Shown here: one piece after another, positions 1 to 8,966 of the stretch
How positions within the stretch are numbered: position 1 is the first letter of the stretch
Layout of the letters: the number at the start of each line of letters is the position of its first letter
Source of the DNA: Entamoeba invadens IP1
Lineage: Eukaryota; Evosea; Mastigamoebida; Endamoebidae
Assembly: GCF_000330505.1 (NCBI RefSeq)
Contig: NW_004443506.1
Location: 78,138 to 94,871, forward strand
Direction of reading: 5' to 3'
DNA length: 16,734 nt
Position numbers and translations under genes: made by a program
The notes under the pieces: model-generated
The model's input: the letters and a program-made list of their open reading frames with translations, nothing else
Database searches by the model: none
Told to the model about the DNA's origin: nothing

Positions 1-1060
1 ATCAACAACCTTTTATCAAATACTTTTAATGATCTAACCCGTTATAATATATTAATTTTGATGTTATTGTTTTCTATTACAGTTTGATGTTTTTATACAA
101 AGTTAACAACCAATTTTATAATCAATTATTCAATTAAAACATGTAGCCGTATACACTATCACGTTTTTGCAACTTATTAAAAAAGTTTTTGCAACTTTTT
201 GTTAAACTTATTATAAAGTAACAATCGTATGATTTCTTTGATTTGTTTAAAAAAATAAAAAAGATTCTTATTTTTACAGTGTTGTCAACTATGGTTTGTT
301 TTCTGAACAAAATGTCACAGTGATAAAACGATAGTTTCAAAAAAAAAACAATTGACAATTATAACTCTAAGAAAATATTACATTAAGATTTACAATTGTT
401 CTAATATAAATGTTAATCAATAAGTTATAATTTTTAAATGTTTTGTTGTGTTGATAACTTTTTGTGTGAATTGTTATAACTTTTAGGCAAAGGGAAAATA
501 ATTACTTGTCACATATTTATGTGTGTTTGAAAACTAAAAATCGAAACCTAAATATGCTATAAACAAATTGTTCTTTGAATCGTGTTGTTATTTATTAAGT
601 ATAATATAATATGTTTACCTTCTACAACGATACCACGTATTATTTTGGATTGGTTTTCTTAATTAAACAATACTGGTCAATTGAAAAACTTGTGATAAAA
701 ACTGTTTTATGTTTATTGTAAATATTTAATAAAAATAATGTTTAAATTGTATTTTTTTTAATAATTATTGTGGTGTAAGCAAAATAAAATAGTAATTTTG
801 GTGTATCATTAAAAAAACATTAAAATGATAGTTAAGAAAAAATATAATTATTCAAAATAACTTGATTAGATGTATTTATCAAAAAAAGTTGATAAAAAAT
901 CGATGGATATCGGCGTGGTTAGATGATCAAATTATCGCCATTTCATTATAAGCTATTTTCCCGTGTTTAAACGAAATGCCATTTTAATATCACTAAAAAT
1001 ACAATCAAAAAATCAACGTCACTTACATTATTTGTTTTTAAAAAAAATAACAATGATAAT
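1..1060. other. AT-rich non-coding stretch
   Basis: No supportable gene is visible here. Open frames are short, rich in Phe, Ile, Lys and Asn, and explained by A/T runs. Homopolymer A and T tracts dominate. The only local structure I would single out is the short direct repeat at 163-197. No transposon ends with a matching partner could be paired inside this stretch, although TACAG-type hexamers occur (for example near 279). Confidence 0.6.
163..197. repeat. Short direct repeat, 13-bp unit with 22-bp period
   Basis: The 13-mer GTTTTTGCAACTT occurs at 163-175 and again at 185-197, giving a 22-bp period over about 1.6 copies. It is a small local duplication. No function is apparent. Confidence 0.6.
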
Positions 1061-1062
1061 TA

Positions 1063-1299
1063 CAGGTGGATATTAAACTTTTTATTCTTTTTGACTGCTT
1101 CCACTTGATTTTTAGATTTGAATTATATTAATCTGATAAAATGAATGGTACTGTTTACAATGAACGCTGAATATGCCTGTTGAGACTTTTTCTTTTGGGG
1201 GTGGTAATTTGTATTTTGATTTGAAAATAATTTTATTGGTTATAACTATTAGAACAATAGGAAGCGGTTAATAAGACGGAACCCTATTTTGTCCACTGT
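1063..1299. mobile_element. Possible degenerate TA-flanked MITE
   Basis: The right end at about 1277-1301 reads inward as TACAGTGGACAAAATAGGG. This resembles the termini of the better-preserved elements at 13509-14729 and 14920-15120 (CAGTA.GGAAAATGGACC). The only plausible partner on the left is TACAGGTGGATATTAAAC starting at 1061, which matches just the first ten or so bases. The pairing is therefore weak, and the right end may be a solo fragment. The interior has no coding potential. Confidence 0.25.
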
Positions 1300-1301
1300 A
1301 C

Positions 1302-2089
1302 ACACAAAAAAGCTCGTATATCTCTTATTAATTCATTTGAATGTTTTGTTATAGTAATCAATATGATATGTAAATGATTTAAAACATTGTTTTTAAAGAG
1401 TTAAAACCCGTCTTTTATTAATTATTTCATTTTTATCTCACCTTTTTATGTTTCGAACAGTATTTTTTATTTTGATTTCCAACTTTTTTAATCACTTCAT
1501 AAAACTATCATTTCTCCAAATATAAACATTTCATTAAAATTAAATTATTGTTGTTAGTTAATTTTTCCATTGATCTTTTTTATTCGTTAATTTTAAAAAT
1601 ACACTATATTTATAAAATTTATTTTTTAGTTTTTCAAAATAAACGTTAATAAAAAATTTGCTAATTTCAATAATAAAAACACTAATTGTTTTTTATATGT
1701 TATTTATTTTTCTTTGTCTTCTATTTTTAGATTTGACTTTAAAAATATAAAATTTAACAATACCTAATGTCCCGATTATTTAAATGTTTATAAAATTGGC
1801 TTTACCAAAAATAATTTTTTTGCAGCAAAAAACAATCTTTTTAGTCTTATTTTTTTCAAAAAGCAAGTTTTCCCGAAGCATGGCTGTAATGTGAAAACTG
1901 CTGAAAGATGCCTTTTCACAATATCAAATTTTTATGTAAATTATTTTTAGAATTTTTTTTTCATTTATATATTTATAGAAAAAATAATGCAATTTTTTGC
2001 GTCTCGTGCATTTTGCCAAAGAAAAAAAATACTATTGGCCGGTTAAACTTTTGTTTTGTTGACTTTTAAAAATAAAAATATAAAATTGG
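1302..2089. other. AT-rich non-coding stretch with one small hairpin
   Basis: No gene is visible. The one structure worth noting is a perfect 8-bp inverted repeat, TGTGAAAA at 1890-1897 and TTTTCACA at 1913-1920, with a 15-base loop. It sits in a short, less AT-rich patch at about 1865-1920. Confidence 0.5.
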
Positions 2090-2091
2090 TA

Positions 2092-2278
2092 CAGATAGTA
2101 GAGAATTTGGGTGTCAAGAATAAATTGGGTGTCAGATTGATTTTGAGTTATTTAATGGTTATTCATATTTTTTTGTGAGGGGAAAAAATAAAAAAAAACG
2201 AACCCCCATTTTTTTACATTAACTAATCCCTCATTTATTTGACACCCAATTTATTCCTGACACCCAATTTTTCTACTG
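2092..2278. mobile_element. 187-bp MITE with ~43-bp TIRs and TA target duplication
   Basis: The element is flanked by TA dinucleotides at 2090-2091 and 2279-2280. Its ends are inverted copies starting CAG and continuing to AATAAATTGGGTGTCA. The outermost 10-15 bases differ by small indels, while the next ~30 bases are almost identical. Each TIR contains the motif TGGGTGTCA twice in direct orientation with an 18-bp period: 2108 and 2126 on the left, and the complements at 2240 and 2258 on the right. The interior (2135-2239) is A/T runs plus an ACGAACCCCCA patch and encodes nothing. The size, TA duplication and CAG ends fit a non-autonomous Tc1/mariner-type element. The superfamily assignment is inference. 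Confidence 0.8.
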
Positions 2279-2909
2279 TAATAATAGAATCCAAATGCCA
2301 TTTTTTACATTAATAACAATTGTTTTTTTAAATAAAACCAATCAAACTAATAAAAAAAATATTTGAAATATTAATATTTAAATAATATTTAATTAATTTG
2401 TTTAATATATTATAATAAATTAGTAACATTATGATTTGTAAAAAATAATGATAAAACTCATTTTTAAATTTGAAATAATATAAATGAATTAAAATTAACT
2501 AAGATAAATATTTAAAAAAGAGTAAACATCACGGTTTATTATTTTTAAAACATTAAGCTTCAAACCCGAAAATTAATATAAAAATACCAATAAAACGAGT
2601 GAAGGTATTTCTACACGTTTTATTAGCGTTTTTTCGCACCTAATTTTCGTAAATAAAAATTGAATGCGAAGACTAATGATTATTATTTCTATTAGATCAT
2701 TGTTTTTATATTTTATTTTTAATAATTGTTTTTAACAGTATTTTAGTTTACAAATAATTATTATAATATAGATTTTTGTTTCTGTCTGTTACTTTAATTA
2801 TTATTCTTATTATTTTCAGAATTATATAATTATTATAATTTAATATTTCTAAATAATTATACATTAAAAAAGTATATTCTTGCAAGTATAATGTAAATGA
2901 TTTATAACG
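2279..2909. other. AT-rich non-coding stretch between two repeats
   Basis: Beyond the small foldback at 2567-2649 this interval contains only A/T-rich low-complexity DNA. I see no coding frame or paired element ends. Confidence 0.5.
2567..2649. repeat. 83-bp nested foldback (inverted repeat)
   Basis: Two perfect 9-bp arm pairs are nested. CGAAAATTA (2567-2575) pairs with TAATTTTCG (2641-2649). AATAAAACG (2589-2597) pairs with CGTTTTATT (2616-2624), leaving an 18-base loop. The segments between the pairs match poorly, so the whole would fold as a hairpin with an internal loop. It could be a very short foldback element, or a chance structure in AT-rich DNA; the two CG-containing stems make chance less likely. 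Transcription cannot be judged. Confidence 0.45.
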
Positions 2910-3140
2910 TACTTTGTGTATTGGAAACGTTATCCAGTGATATTTGAAGTTTTCTTTTCAATACACAAAAACTACCTTTCATTTTTATTTGACACAAAGT
3001 CTAAATAATTGTAAAACACATTATTTTTCATCATAAGAATATATTTGTTTTAAAAACACGTTTTAATCATAAAAAACCATTAAAGATAGTTTTGTGTTCA
3101 AATAACACAAATAAGTTACTTGTGTTTTTTTTCAACACGA
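2910..3140. repeat. ~230-bp foldback / MITE-like region with imperfect inverted arms
   Basis: Left-arm sequence at about 2958-2980 (CAATACACAAAAACTACCTTT) recurs inverted at about 3080-3102 as ACACAAAACTATCTTT. Each arm also contains its own hairpin. TTTGTGTATTGGAAA (2913-2927) pairs with 2955-2969 with one mismatch. TTGTGTT (3092-3098) pairs with AACACAA (3104-3110) around a 5-base loop. A further TTGTGTT...AACAC pair lies at 3120-3138. No clear target-site duplication was found, so the exact ends and class are unknown. Confidence 0.4.
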
Positions 3141-4411
3141 CTGCATTTTCAAACGTGAATAAAGGTTTTTATATAGAAGGTTACTTCATTAATTTGCAAA
3201 ACTGAATGTACTAAAAAAATAATCAATAATTTACAACATTATCAAATACTTAAAAGAATTATGTATATTTTGAGTTATGTGTATTATAATAATAAAATTA
3301 TCTTTATAAATTTTAAATACAGGACAATTAATTTTTGAACAAAGTAAATAACACGTTAGAAAACAATGAAACACAATACGTGATTTTTTGAATGCTGTAA
3401 TTGGCATTTTCATTTTTTAAATTAAATTGTTCTTAGTCAACAATTAAATTATATAATATTTTGTATCATATATTATAATACTATATTTACATTACAAATT
3501 GTACATTATAAACTAAAGGTGTGTAGTAGTTTTTTGAGACCTTGAATACTCAAAATTTATTGTAAAAACGCATTATATTCAATGACAATCTTAAAAATGA
3601 TAAATGATGTTCTAAATCCAAATCTATGTTTTCAACGTCTCTTGTAAATTATTGTAATTTTATCTGTTTTTCTTTTTAATTTATTAATTGTTTCTATTTT
3701 ATTAAATTATATCAAAAATAATCCCATAATTTTGAATTTTGTTAATGATTCATATCAAACAAAATCAAAAGACCAAAAATGTAAGTGGATTGTTCTTATG
3801 GTGGGTTTAATTAGTATGATAAATAATTGTGTGTACAATAAAATAATAAATAATTTGTAAATTAATAGTATAATAATAACATGTTGTAAATGTTCATCTT
3901 TAAATATAACAAATTAAATAAATATTAATAAATATCAAAACATGTAATTGATAACTCAATGATATTGTCATTACACAAATTAAATAACTAAAATTGTACC
4001 AAATAATGATAATGATATTATAATTTGTCTACTAATTATTTTATTGTTTCGCATCATTTTAAATCAATTTATTATAGTTGAATATGTCATTTTAATAACA
4101 TTTAATTTTAATAATAATAATATATATATAAAGTTTAATGAACATTCAAATTCTATTTAATTGTTTTTAATATAATTCATTAATAGTTTTATTTTATCTC
4201 AGGGTTTATTTGGTATTATTTAACTATTCATTTGTAATTGTTATTAATTTCTTTAACAATTAATTGTTTTTATATTATTTTTTTGAAATAATTGTACTAT
4301 TATTGATAATATAAATATAAATTAATTTTAAATACATTTTAGTGTTTTTAATGAATTTTATATTTTGATGTTTATATTTTTATAAAATTCATTTTTTAAT
4401 TTTATAGATAT
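3141..4411. other. AT-rich non-coding stretch
   Basis: Very low GC, dominated by TAA/TTA and A/T runs, including a short (TAA)n-(TA)n microsatellite at about 4110-4131. Short open frames here look like random A/T translation, rich in Lys, Ile and Phe. I see no coding gene and no paired transposon ends. Confidence 0.55.
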
Positions 4412-4434
4412 TTAACCCGTCACTGTGTGACACA
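4412..4434. repeat. TTAA-CCC palindrome motif, possible transposon terminus (copy 1)
   Basis: TTAA (4412-4415) is followed directly by CCC and a perfect interrupted palindrome GTCAC-TGT-GTGAC, then ACA. The same 19-base block, differing only in the three central bases, recurs in direct orientation at 8948-8966. A TTAA target next to CCC is what piggyBac-superfamily ends look like, and the coding-like island begins about 140 bp downstream. The matching inverted partner end was not found in the window, so the transposon reading is inference and an unrelated repeat is possible. Confidence 0.35.
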
Positions 4435-4570
4435 TGATAGTGGTCATTGGCAAACCCTTTTTTTCTTTTTTTTTCATTAAAAAATTTGTAAATTAGTGAA
4501 ACGTGTGATCAACATTATCGGCAAATTTTTTTGGTTTAGGTATAGTTTTTTTGTCTAATCATGTTTCAAA

Positions 4571-4819
4571 TTAATCTTCTATTACGATTTCGTTGTCACT
4601 TTGGAAAAAAACCAAATCCTGTTTTTTAACATTAGTCACAGCTACGTCCCCAACATATCTCAGGTTATCAAGAACACTGCAACAATCCACTACATTCTTC
4701 TCGCAATCAAAAACGTCTTCTTTTTGCTGCTGAATCATCAAAATTGCAATTAAATTCCTCTTACGTATTTCTCTTATTGCTGTTTTTACAATGAAAATAG
4801 CAACTTTAACAGTTTTAAT
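4571..4819 (-). pseudogene. Unrecognised coding remnant with clean 55-codon 3' end
   Basis: A frame with no stop runs from 4819 down to a TAA at 4571-4573. Its last 55 codons begin at an ATG (4738-4736) and read MIQQQKEDVF... to an acidic end NEIVIED. The amino-acid mix (Asp, Val, Cys, Glu, Gln) and the local GC are higher than the flanks, unlike the Lys/Ile/Phe noise elsewhere, which is why I believe this strand. Three cysteines lie within a short span (DCEKNVVDCC). The upstream part of the frame (4739-4819) is closed by a stop at 4820-4822, so the 5' portion is lost or lies in another frame. I do not recognise the family. It may be the C-terminus of a transposase or of a host gene exon. An overlapping plus-strand frame at 4791-4976 is the competing reading of the upstream part. 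Confidence 0.35.
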
Positions 4820-5063
4820 TTATTTACACGACGATGATTTATTTGCTCTACAATTGATGATAAGAAGAGCAAATAATGTACAATTCCAAAATGTAATATT
4901 TGTGACGCTTTTTAGTTCAAAATCCTTTCTAAAATGTTTGGTTTACAGATCCACCTATTCATATAAATACTTTTAAGGTTAGTGTAATCATCCGTGGCAA
5001 TAAATTGTTGTTTTTAATGCCAACAAAATAATTTTATATTTTTGGAATAGTATTTGCGACTAT

Positions 5064-5290
5064 TTATGGGTGGAAATGTGGCAAATGAATGTGTTTATAA
5101 TCATTCCTTTTGTTGTGTGTTGTTTTCACAAAACGAGTTTTCTTGACTTTTCGGATCAGTTTGTTGTCGTTAGCCAACATGTAATCATACCATTGAAGGG
5201 TTTCAATCTTTGGAAATGCTTTTATGATAAATTTGAAAATCGAATAATATAAAGGCTTATGTGGCCACAACCAGGCGTTTACCAAAATTT
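5064..5290 (-). pseudogene. Unrecognised minus-strand coding remnant
   Basis: An open frame with a Lys/His/Asn-rich and aromatic composition (for example PKIETLQWYDYMLANDNKL around the middle) ends in a stop at 5064-5066. It has no ATG at its 5' end and is closed upstream by a stop just beyond 5290. It lies in the same slightly GC-richer island (about 4560-5620) and on the same strand as the remnant at 4571-4819, so the two could be pieces of one decayed gene. The connecting DNA at 4820-5063 contains stops and frameshifts. No family is recognised. The opposite-strand frame at 5070-5252 is hydrophobic and probably its shadow. Confidence 0.25.
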
Positions 5291-6268
5291 ACACAGTCAA
5301 TGCCCAAGCCAAAAAATGTTTCAGTCTTATTTTATAGAGTGTTTCCCGTTTTTTAAGTTTTTTCTATCCAAAAATATTATTTTTTAAACTCAATTCTTGA
5401 AATTACTCGTTACCATTTTTCATTTTTGTGGGGATTATCAGGTTGTTTTTGTTGTAATTTTCCGATTGTTAGGATGATTTGATTACCACCTTTTAGAAAA
5501 AAAAAATAGGAGAAAAAGTTAAGGAATTGTGGCAACAAATCCGAATATAATGGGAAGCAATCGTTTTCGTTACTTCCGTTCTGAAAAAGATACACAAATA
5601 AAGAAAAAGAACACAAATATAGCTTTCGTTCAAATCTATTAATAAGTAAAAATACATTATCTTTTAAAACTTAAAACAAAATGAGAAGTATATTACCAAT
5701 TATTAAATAAACAATAAAAACAACACACAAATAACAAAAAATACCATGAAACATAAACCGTTTATTATTTCTTACTTCAAAAAAAGATCAATACATTAAA
5801 CAATTTGTTGCCGAATCAAATAATAAACATTGTATCAATGATAATATAGATAATAAACAGAAAAATTGTACCAAAACGGGATTTACAACGAATCAAATAC
5901 TAAACACACTTAAACAATTACCATACAGTTTCTATTGACAATATAACAACTATATAAATATTATTAAACAACCATATCAAAACCATTGTGAGTAAAACAA
6001 ATTACTATATGATAACTATTAAATTACTTTCAAAAGAAACTATTTGACAGAAACAATAATTAGATCCAAAATTAAGAACCAGTATATAATCATTATTTAA
6101 TTATCAAATAATTACAAAAAGTCAAGCACTAATTAATTATAATACATCAAACATAATAACAATAACATCAATTTATAATTAGAAGATGAATGACAAGTTA
6201 GAAAAACATCAAAGGGGTACGATTTGTTATTCAATTCTAAATTAAAAATAAAAATACAAACCAAGAAA
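5291..6268. other. Non-coding stretch, second half strongly A/C-rich on the plus strand
   Basis: Up to about 5620 this is the tail of the slightly GC-richer island, with a minus-strand open frame (5410-5616) that I cannot support as a gene. From about 5640 to 6250 the plus strand becomes rich in A and C and poor in G, with ACAA and AACA words throughout. The skew reverses abruptly at about 6260, where the T-rich antisense of the coiled-coil pseudogene begins. I see no gene, exact repeat array or element end inside. Confidence 0.5.
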
Positions 6269-7590
6269 CTATTTTAAGATTATTTGGAAACATGCTTTAT
6301 AAACAAGTAATAAATATAAAACGATAACTCTATCCATTTGTTTTGTTTTTGCACATTTTAAACCATTGTTAATCTTCTTAAGTTCGGCATTTACCTTATT
6401 GACTTCATATTGTTTGTTTTGGTATTTTCCAGCTTTTCTTACTTGAACCTTTAACTTTGAAATATTACATTCTGTGACTGATTGTTGGATCTTCTTTAAA
6501 ATGACTGGTCTTTTCCAATTTGTGTATGTGAACTTTTTTGTCCAAACTTTGCAAGCCATCTCGGCTTTTTCAATATTCATGGCACACTTTTTATCCATTT
6601 TTTAAATTGGTTGCAAAGTTCTGTGCTTCTTTCTTTTCTGTTGTATTTAATTCTGTTTCTGTTTTAATAATCATTTTCAATATCACAAATGAATCTCCAG
6701 CGTCCTCTAATTCAGTTTCTGAATCCATCACTTTAGCTCTTGAGTCTTTGATTTTTTATCAACTTCTTGTTTCATTGTTTTTTCATTTTAAAGTTTTTTT
6801 GTTAATCAGCTTTTTGAGCAGTCAATAAATTAATAGAGTTTTCAGCTGGTTTTTAAATTCATTAAATTCGTTCTGGTTCATTAATTCTTTAAGTTTGTCT
6901 GCATATTTCTTTTTCTTAGCTTTAGCTTTTTAATCTTGATTTTTTTCAAAATCAGGTACTTATTCAACACAGCCGGTTTATTCTTTTGTATGATCTTCGA
7001 CTGTTTTGAATTCTTATTTGTTTGTTCAAGTGTTTCCAACTCAAAGTGGTTATTTTATGCATAAAGTAAAAAGTCTTTTGTGTTTGTGTAATTTCAAGTC
7101 AGATTCAGTTTTTGTTTTCATCATATTTTCTGATGCAACTGTTTTGTCTTTATAGAATTGTCTTTCCTTTTTTTATGCCATTTTTTCAAATATTTCAACT
7201 CCAATTGCTGTTATTTCCATACATCTTTGTAATTAACGTAATATTTTTGTGTGGTCTTTTTTATCTTAATCAAGTTCTGTTCGAAAGTTTTTAAAATCGT
7301 CTTGGTGTTTTTAATGTCATCCTTAAAGTTATTGGCAGAGCCAAATTGTTTGTATACCACGACAAATTCATCATACAAACATTCATCATATTGTATGTTA
7401 CTTCCAACCATTTTTCGTTCTTCTTCTTATAAGTAGTTATTGATTAACTTGAATTATAAAGTCAATCATTTTTAGTCAATTTTATAGTGTCATTTGCTTT
7501 GTTTGAGTGTATCACTTTTTCTGTTTTTTACTTTCAACCGCTCTTTTAGCAACATCAACACTACCGAGTTTATGTTCTTTTAACAATTTA
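6269..7590 (-). pseudogene. Degenerate Lys/Glu-rich coiled-coil-type gene
   Basis: Reading down the minus strand, protein-like sequence persists for about 1.3 kb but switches frame several times and meets in-frame stops. Pieces in order: 7590-7520 (LLKEHKLGSVDVAKRAVES), 7411-7211 (starts MVGSNIQYDE), then about 7200-7080, 7050-6910, 6910-6845 (DKLKELMNQNEFNEFKNQLK), 6770-6605 (contains SETELEDAGDSFVILK) and 6598-6269 (starts MDKKCAMNIEKAE). Composition is heavy in Lys, Glu, Asn and Gln with heptad-like leucines, suggesting an extended coiled coil or charged helical protein. No catalytic motif, signal peptide or zinc finger is visible. The family is not recognised; a transposon-carried ORF, a host gene copy or a viral relic are all possible. 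At least four frame changes argue that it is dead. The 29-base block at 6496-6524 also occurs inside the element at 13509-14729. Confidence 0.5.
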
Positions 7591-7625
7591 TTATAATAAT
7601 ATTATATAATAATAATATTATATCA
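7589..7625. repeat. AT-only near-palindromic microsatellite
   Basis: A run built from TAATAATATTATATAATAA words, largely self-complementary, lies just upstream of the coiled-coil pseudogene. It is simple-sequence DNA that could extrude as a cruciform. No other role is suggested. Confidence 0.5.
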
Positions 7626-7861
7626 TGTTATTATATACTTCATGTATTTATTGCTTGTGTTATAACATCAATTTAATAATTGGTTTTGTACTATGCAATT
7701 GGATTTGCAAAACATACTTATTTGGTTAATTTAACACTATAAATAATGGTGTAGTTAATATAAGTTCAATACAATTCATTTCTAATGTAAAAAATAAACA
7801 TTTTGACTTTTGGATGAAAAATTTACTCTCTCAATCGCATTTTTTGTTGGCATAGATTTTT
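7626..7861. other. Non-coding spacer between two minus-strand pseudogenes
   Basis: This AT-rich interval lies 3' of the hAT transposase stop codon (7862-7864) and would include its 3' untranslated region and element terminus. I could not identify the hAT terminal inverted repeat or an 8-bp target duplication here. Confidence 0.4.
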
Positions 7862-8232
7862 TTAATATTTATTAATAAAATAAAAATATCTTTCAACAAA
7901 TATTGTTGTTGGAGACACTCTTAATGATATTTGAGCAACTTGCAATAAGTTGTGGTAGTGACCAATTTCAAGTATTTCATAAATATCAACTAAATTTATC
8001 TTCGTTTTATTCCCAACGTACTTCTCAAGATTGACATCGTATTGGCTTCGAGGTAAAATATTACCAGAACTTTCAACTATATTATCTATATCTGTTTTAT
8101 TTAATGAGTTTATAAACAACATGAGAGCATTCACTTCTGAATATAGACATTGGAAATACACCGGGAAAGAGTCTGTATCAAAATTACAATTTTTATTAAT
8201 TTATCAGGAATGTTAAAAATATAAAGTAGGTA
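7862..8232 (-). pseudogene. hAT-superfamily transposase, C-terminal part (split by insertion)
   Basis: This is the downstream half of a hAT transposase whose upstream half lies beyond the inserted element at 8233-10118. The segment reads YLLYIFNIPDKLI from the junction and shows a one-base frameshift in an A-run near 8188-8192. It then continues to a stop at 7862-7864 through about 100 codons. The final ~40 residues contain LLQVAQISLRVSPTTIFVER. This fits the hAT C-terminal dimerisation region, which in the family has a leucine/alanine helix followed by a short S/P/T segment and an ER pair. The family's usual S/A-rich motif before ER is altered to PTTIFVER. In active elements this region mediates multimerisation of the transposase in the nucleus. 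The frameshift plus the insertion make this copy non-functional. Confidence 0.7.
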
Positions 8233-8302
8233 GAGTACCGTGAAAAATCACTGCGGCGTGAAATATTACTGCGAATTGTTATTGTCCAAAAATAATGTTA
8301 TT
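8233..8302 (+). repeat. Left terminal inverted repeat of the 1886-bp element
   Basis: The repeat starts GAGTACCGTGAAAAATCACT and pairs with 10048-10118 over ~70 bp with a handful of mismatches. It is markedly GC-richer than the interior. The word ACTGCG occurs twice in direct orientation at 8250-8255 and 8268-8273, an 18-bp period, consistent with two protein-binding sites per end. Confidence 0.85.
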
Positions 8303-8947
8303 AAGGGTTTTAAAACATTTTGGGTTAAATATTTTTTGTTATTCGAGGCTGTTAAAAACGAAAAACGATAATTTTGTTCTACAAAATCTTTTGAGTTCAA
8401 GTCAACAGATTGTGTTAAGAGGAAAAAATAGTGTTTTTATATACTTTTTATAAGGGTTTTGTTTTTTCCTTTTCCAATTGAAAAACAAAACTTTTTTAAA
8501 TTTTTTGTTATTACAAAAAGACAAATTCTAAATTATAGTTTCGAATATCCAAAAATTATTTTATCAAGTAAAAATGTGTTTTGATATTTTTAAAATGTGA
8601 ATAAATGTATTAATAATTGATATTGATTTATTCGTTACATCAATTTAAGAAATATAATTTTATTGAACAGTCCATATCTCTGACAAAATATGAACACATT
8701 TTAACAATAAAGTTTTGCTTAATATCGTATTGTCGTTAAAGATTAAAAATTATAAATAAAAAATCGTCTTCATAATTTTAATAACCAAATAATCACTTAA
8801 CAATATAATTTCATTCTGATGTATAAAGTGTATTCCTTAGTTGCTTTCACAATGATTTGTTATTCGAAAAATCATTACTCAATATCTTGTAGATGTTTTA
8901 TGAAAGTCGTTGATTTTTCGATTAAAAAATTCAAAGAAAGAATCTAT

Positions 8948-8966
8948 CCCGTCACATCGTGACACA
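8948..8966. repeat. CCC palindrome motif (copy 2), inside the TA element
   Basis: CCC followed by GTCAC-ATC-GTGAC-ACA, identical to 4416-4434 at 16 of 19 positions; the three differences are exactly the loop bases. It lies in the same orientation as the first copy and is not preceded by TTAA. Preservation of both 5-bp arms with a variable centre suggests the palindrome matters, for instance as a dimeric binding site or a transposon end. The flanks beyond the 19 bases do not align well. Confidence 0.45.

Noticed and set aside
134..358. Minus-strand 74-codon frame
   Set aside because: Phe/Lys/Ile composition expected from A/T runs; no motif and no neighbouring coding signal.
273..1301. Pairing of TACAGTGTTGTC at about 277 with the element end at 1301 as one ~1-kb transposon
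   Set aside because: Agreement beyond the first six or seven bases is no better than chance.
3231..3413. Minus-strand 60-codon frame
   Set aside because: Ile/Lys-rich chance frame in non-coding DNA, with no supporting feature.
4791..4976. Plus-strand 61-codon frame with an Asp-rich DDD stretch, briefly considered as a Harbinger-type transposase N-terminus
   Set aside because: No downstream PIF/Harbinger motifs in any plus frame and it overlaps a better minus-strand frame; the resemblance rests on a few acidic residues.
5070..5252. Plus-strand 60-codon frame
   Set aside because: Overlaps the more protein-like minus-strand remnant and has no recognisable motif.
6538..6828. Plus-strand open frame of 96 codons
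   Set aside because: Ser/Phe-rich translation of the antisense of the Lys/Glu-rich minus-strand pseudogene; a shadow frame.
7112..7436. Plus-strand frames at 7112-7294 and 7251-7436
   Set aside because: Hydrophobic Phe/Leu-rich antisense of the coiled-coil pseudogene.
8031..8216. Plus-strand 61-codon frame
   Set aside because: Antisense to the hAT dimerisation-region remnant, which has family support.
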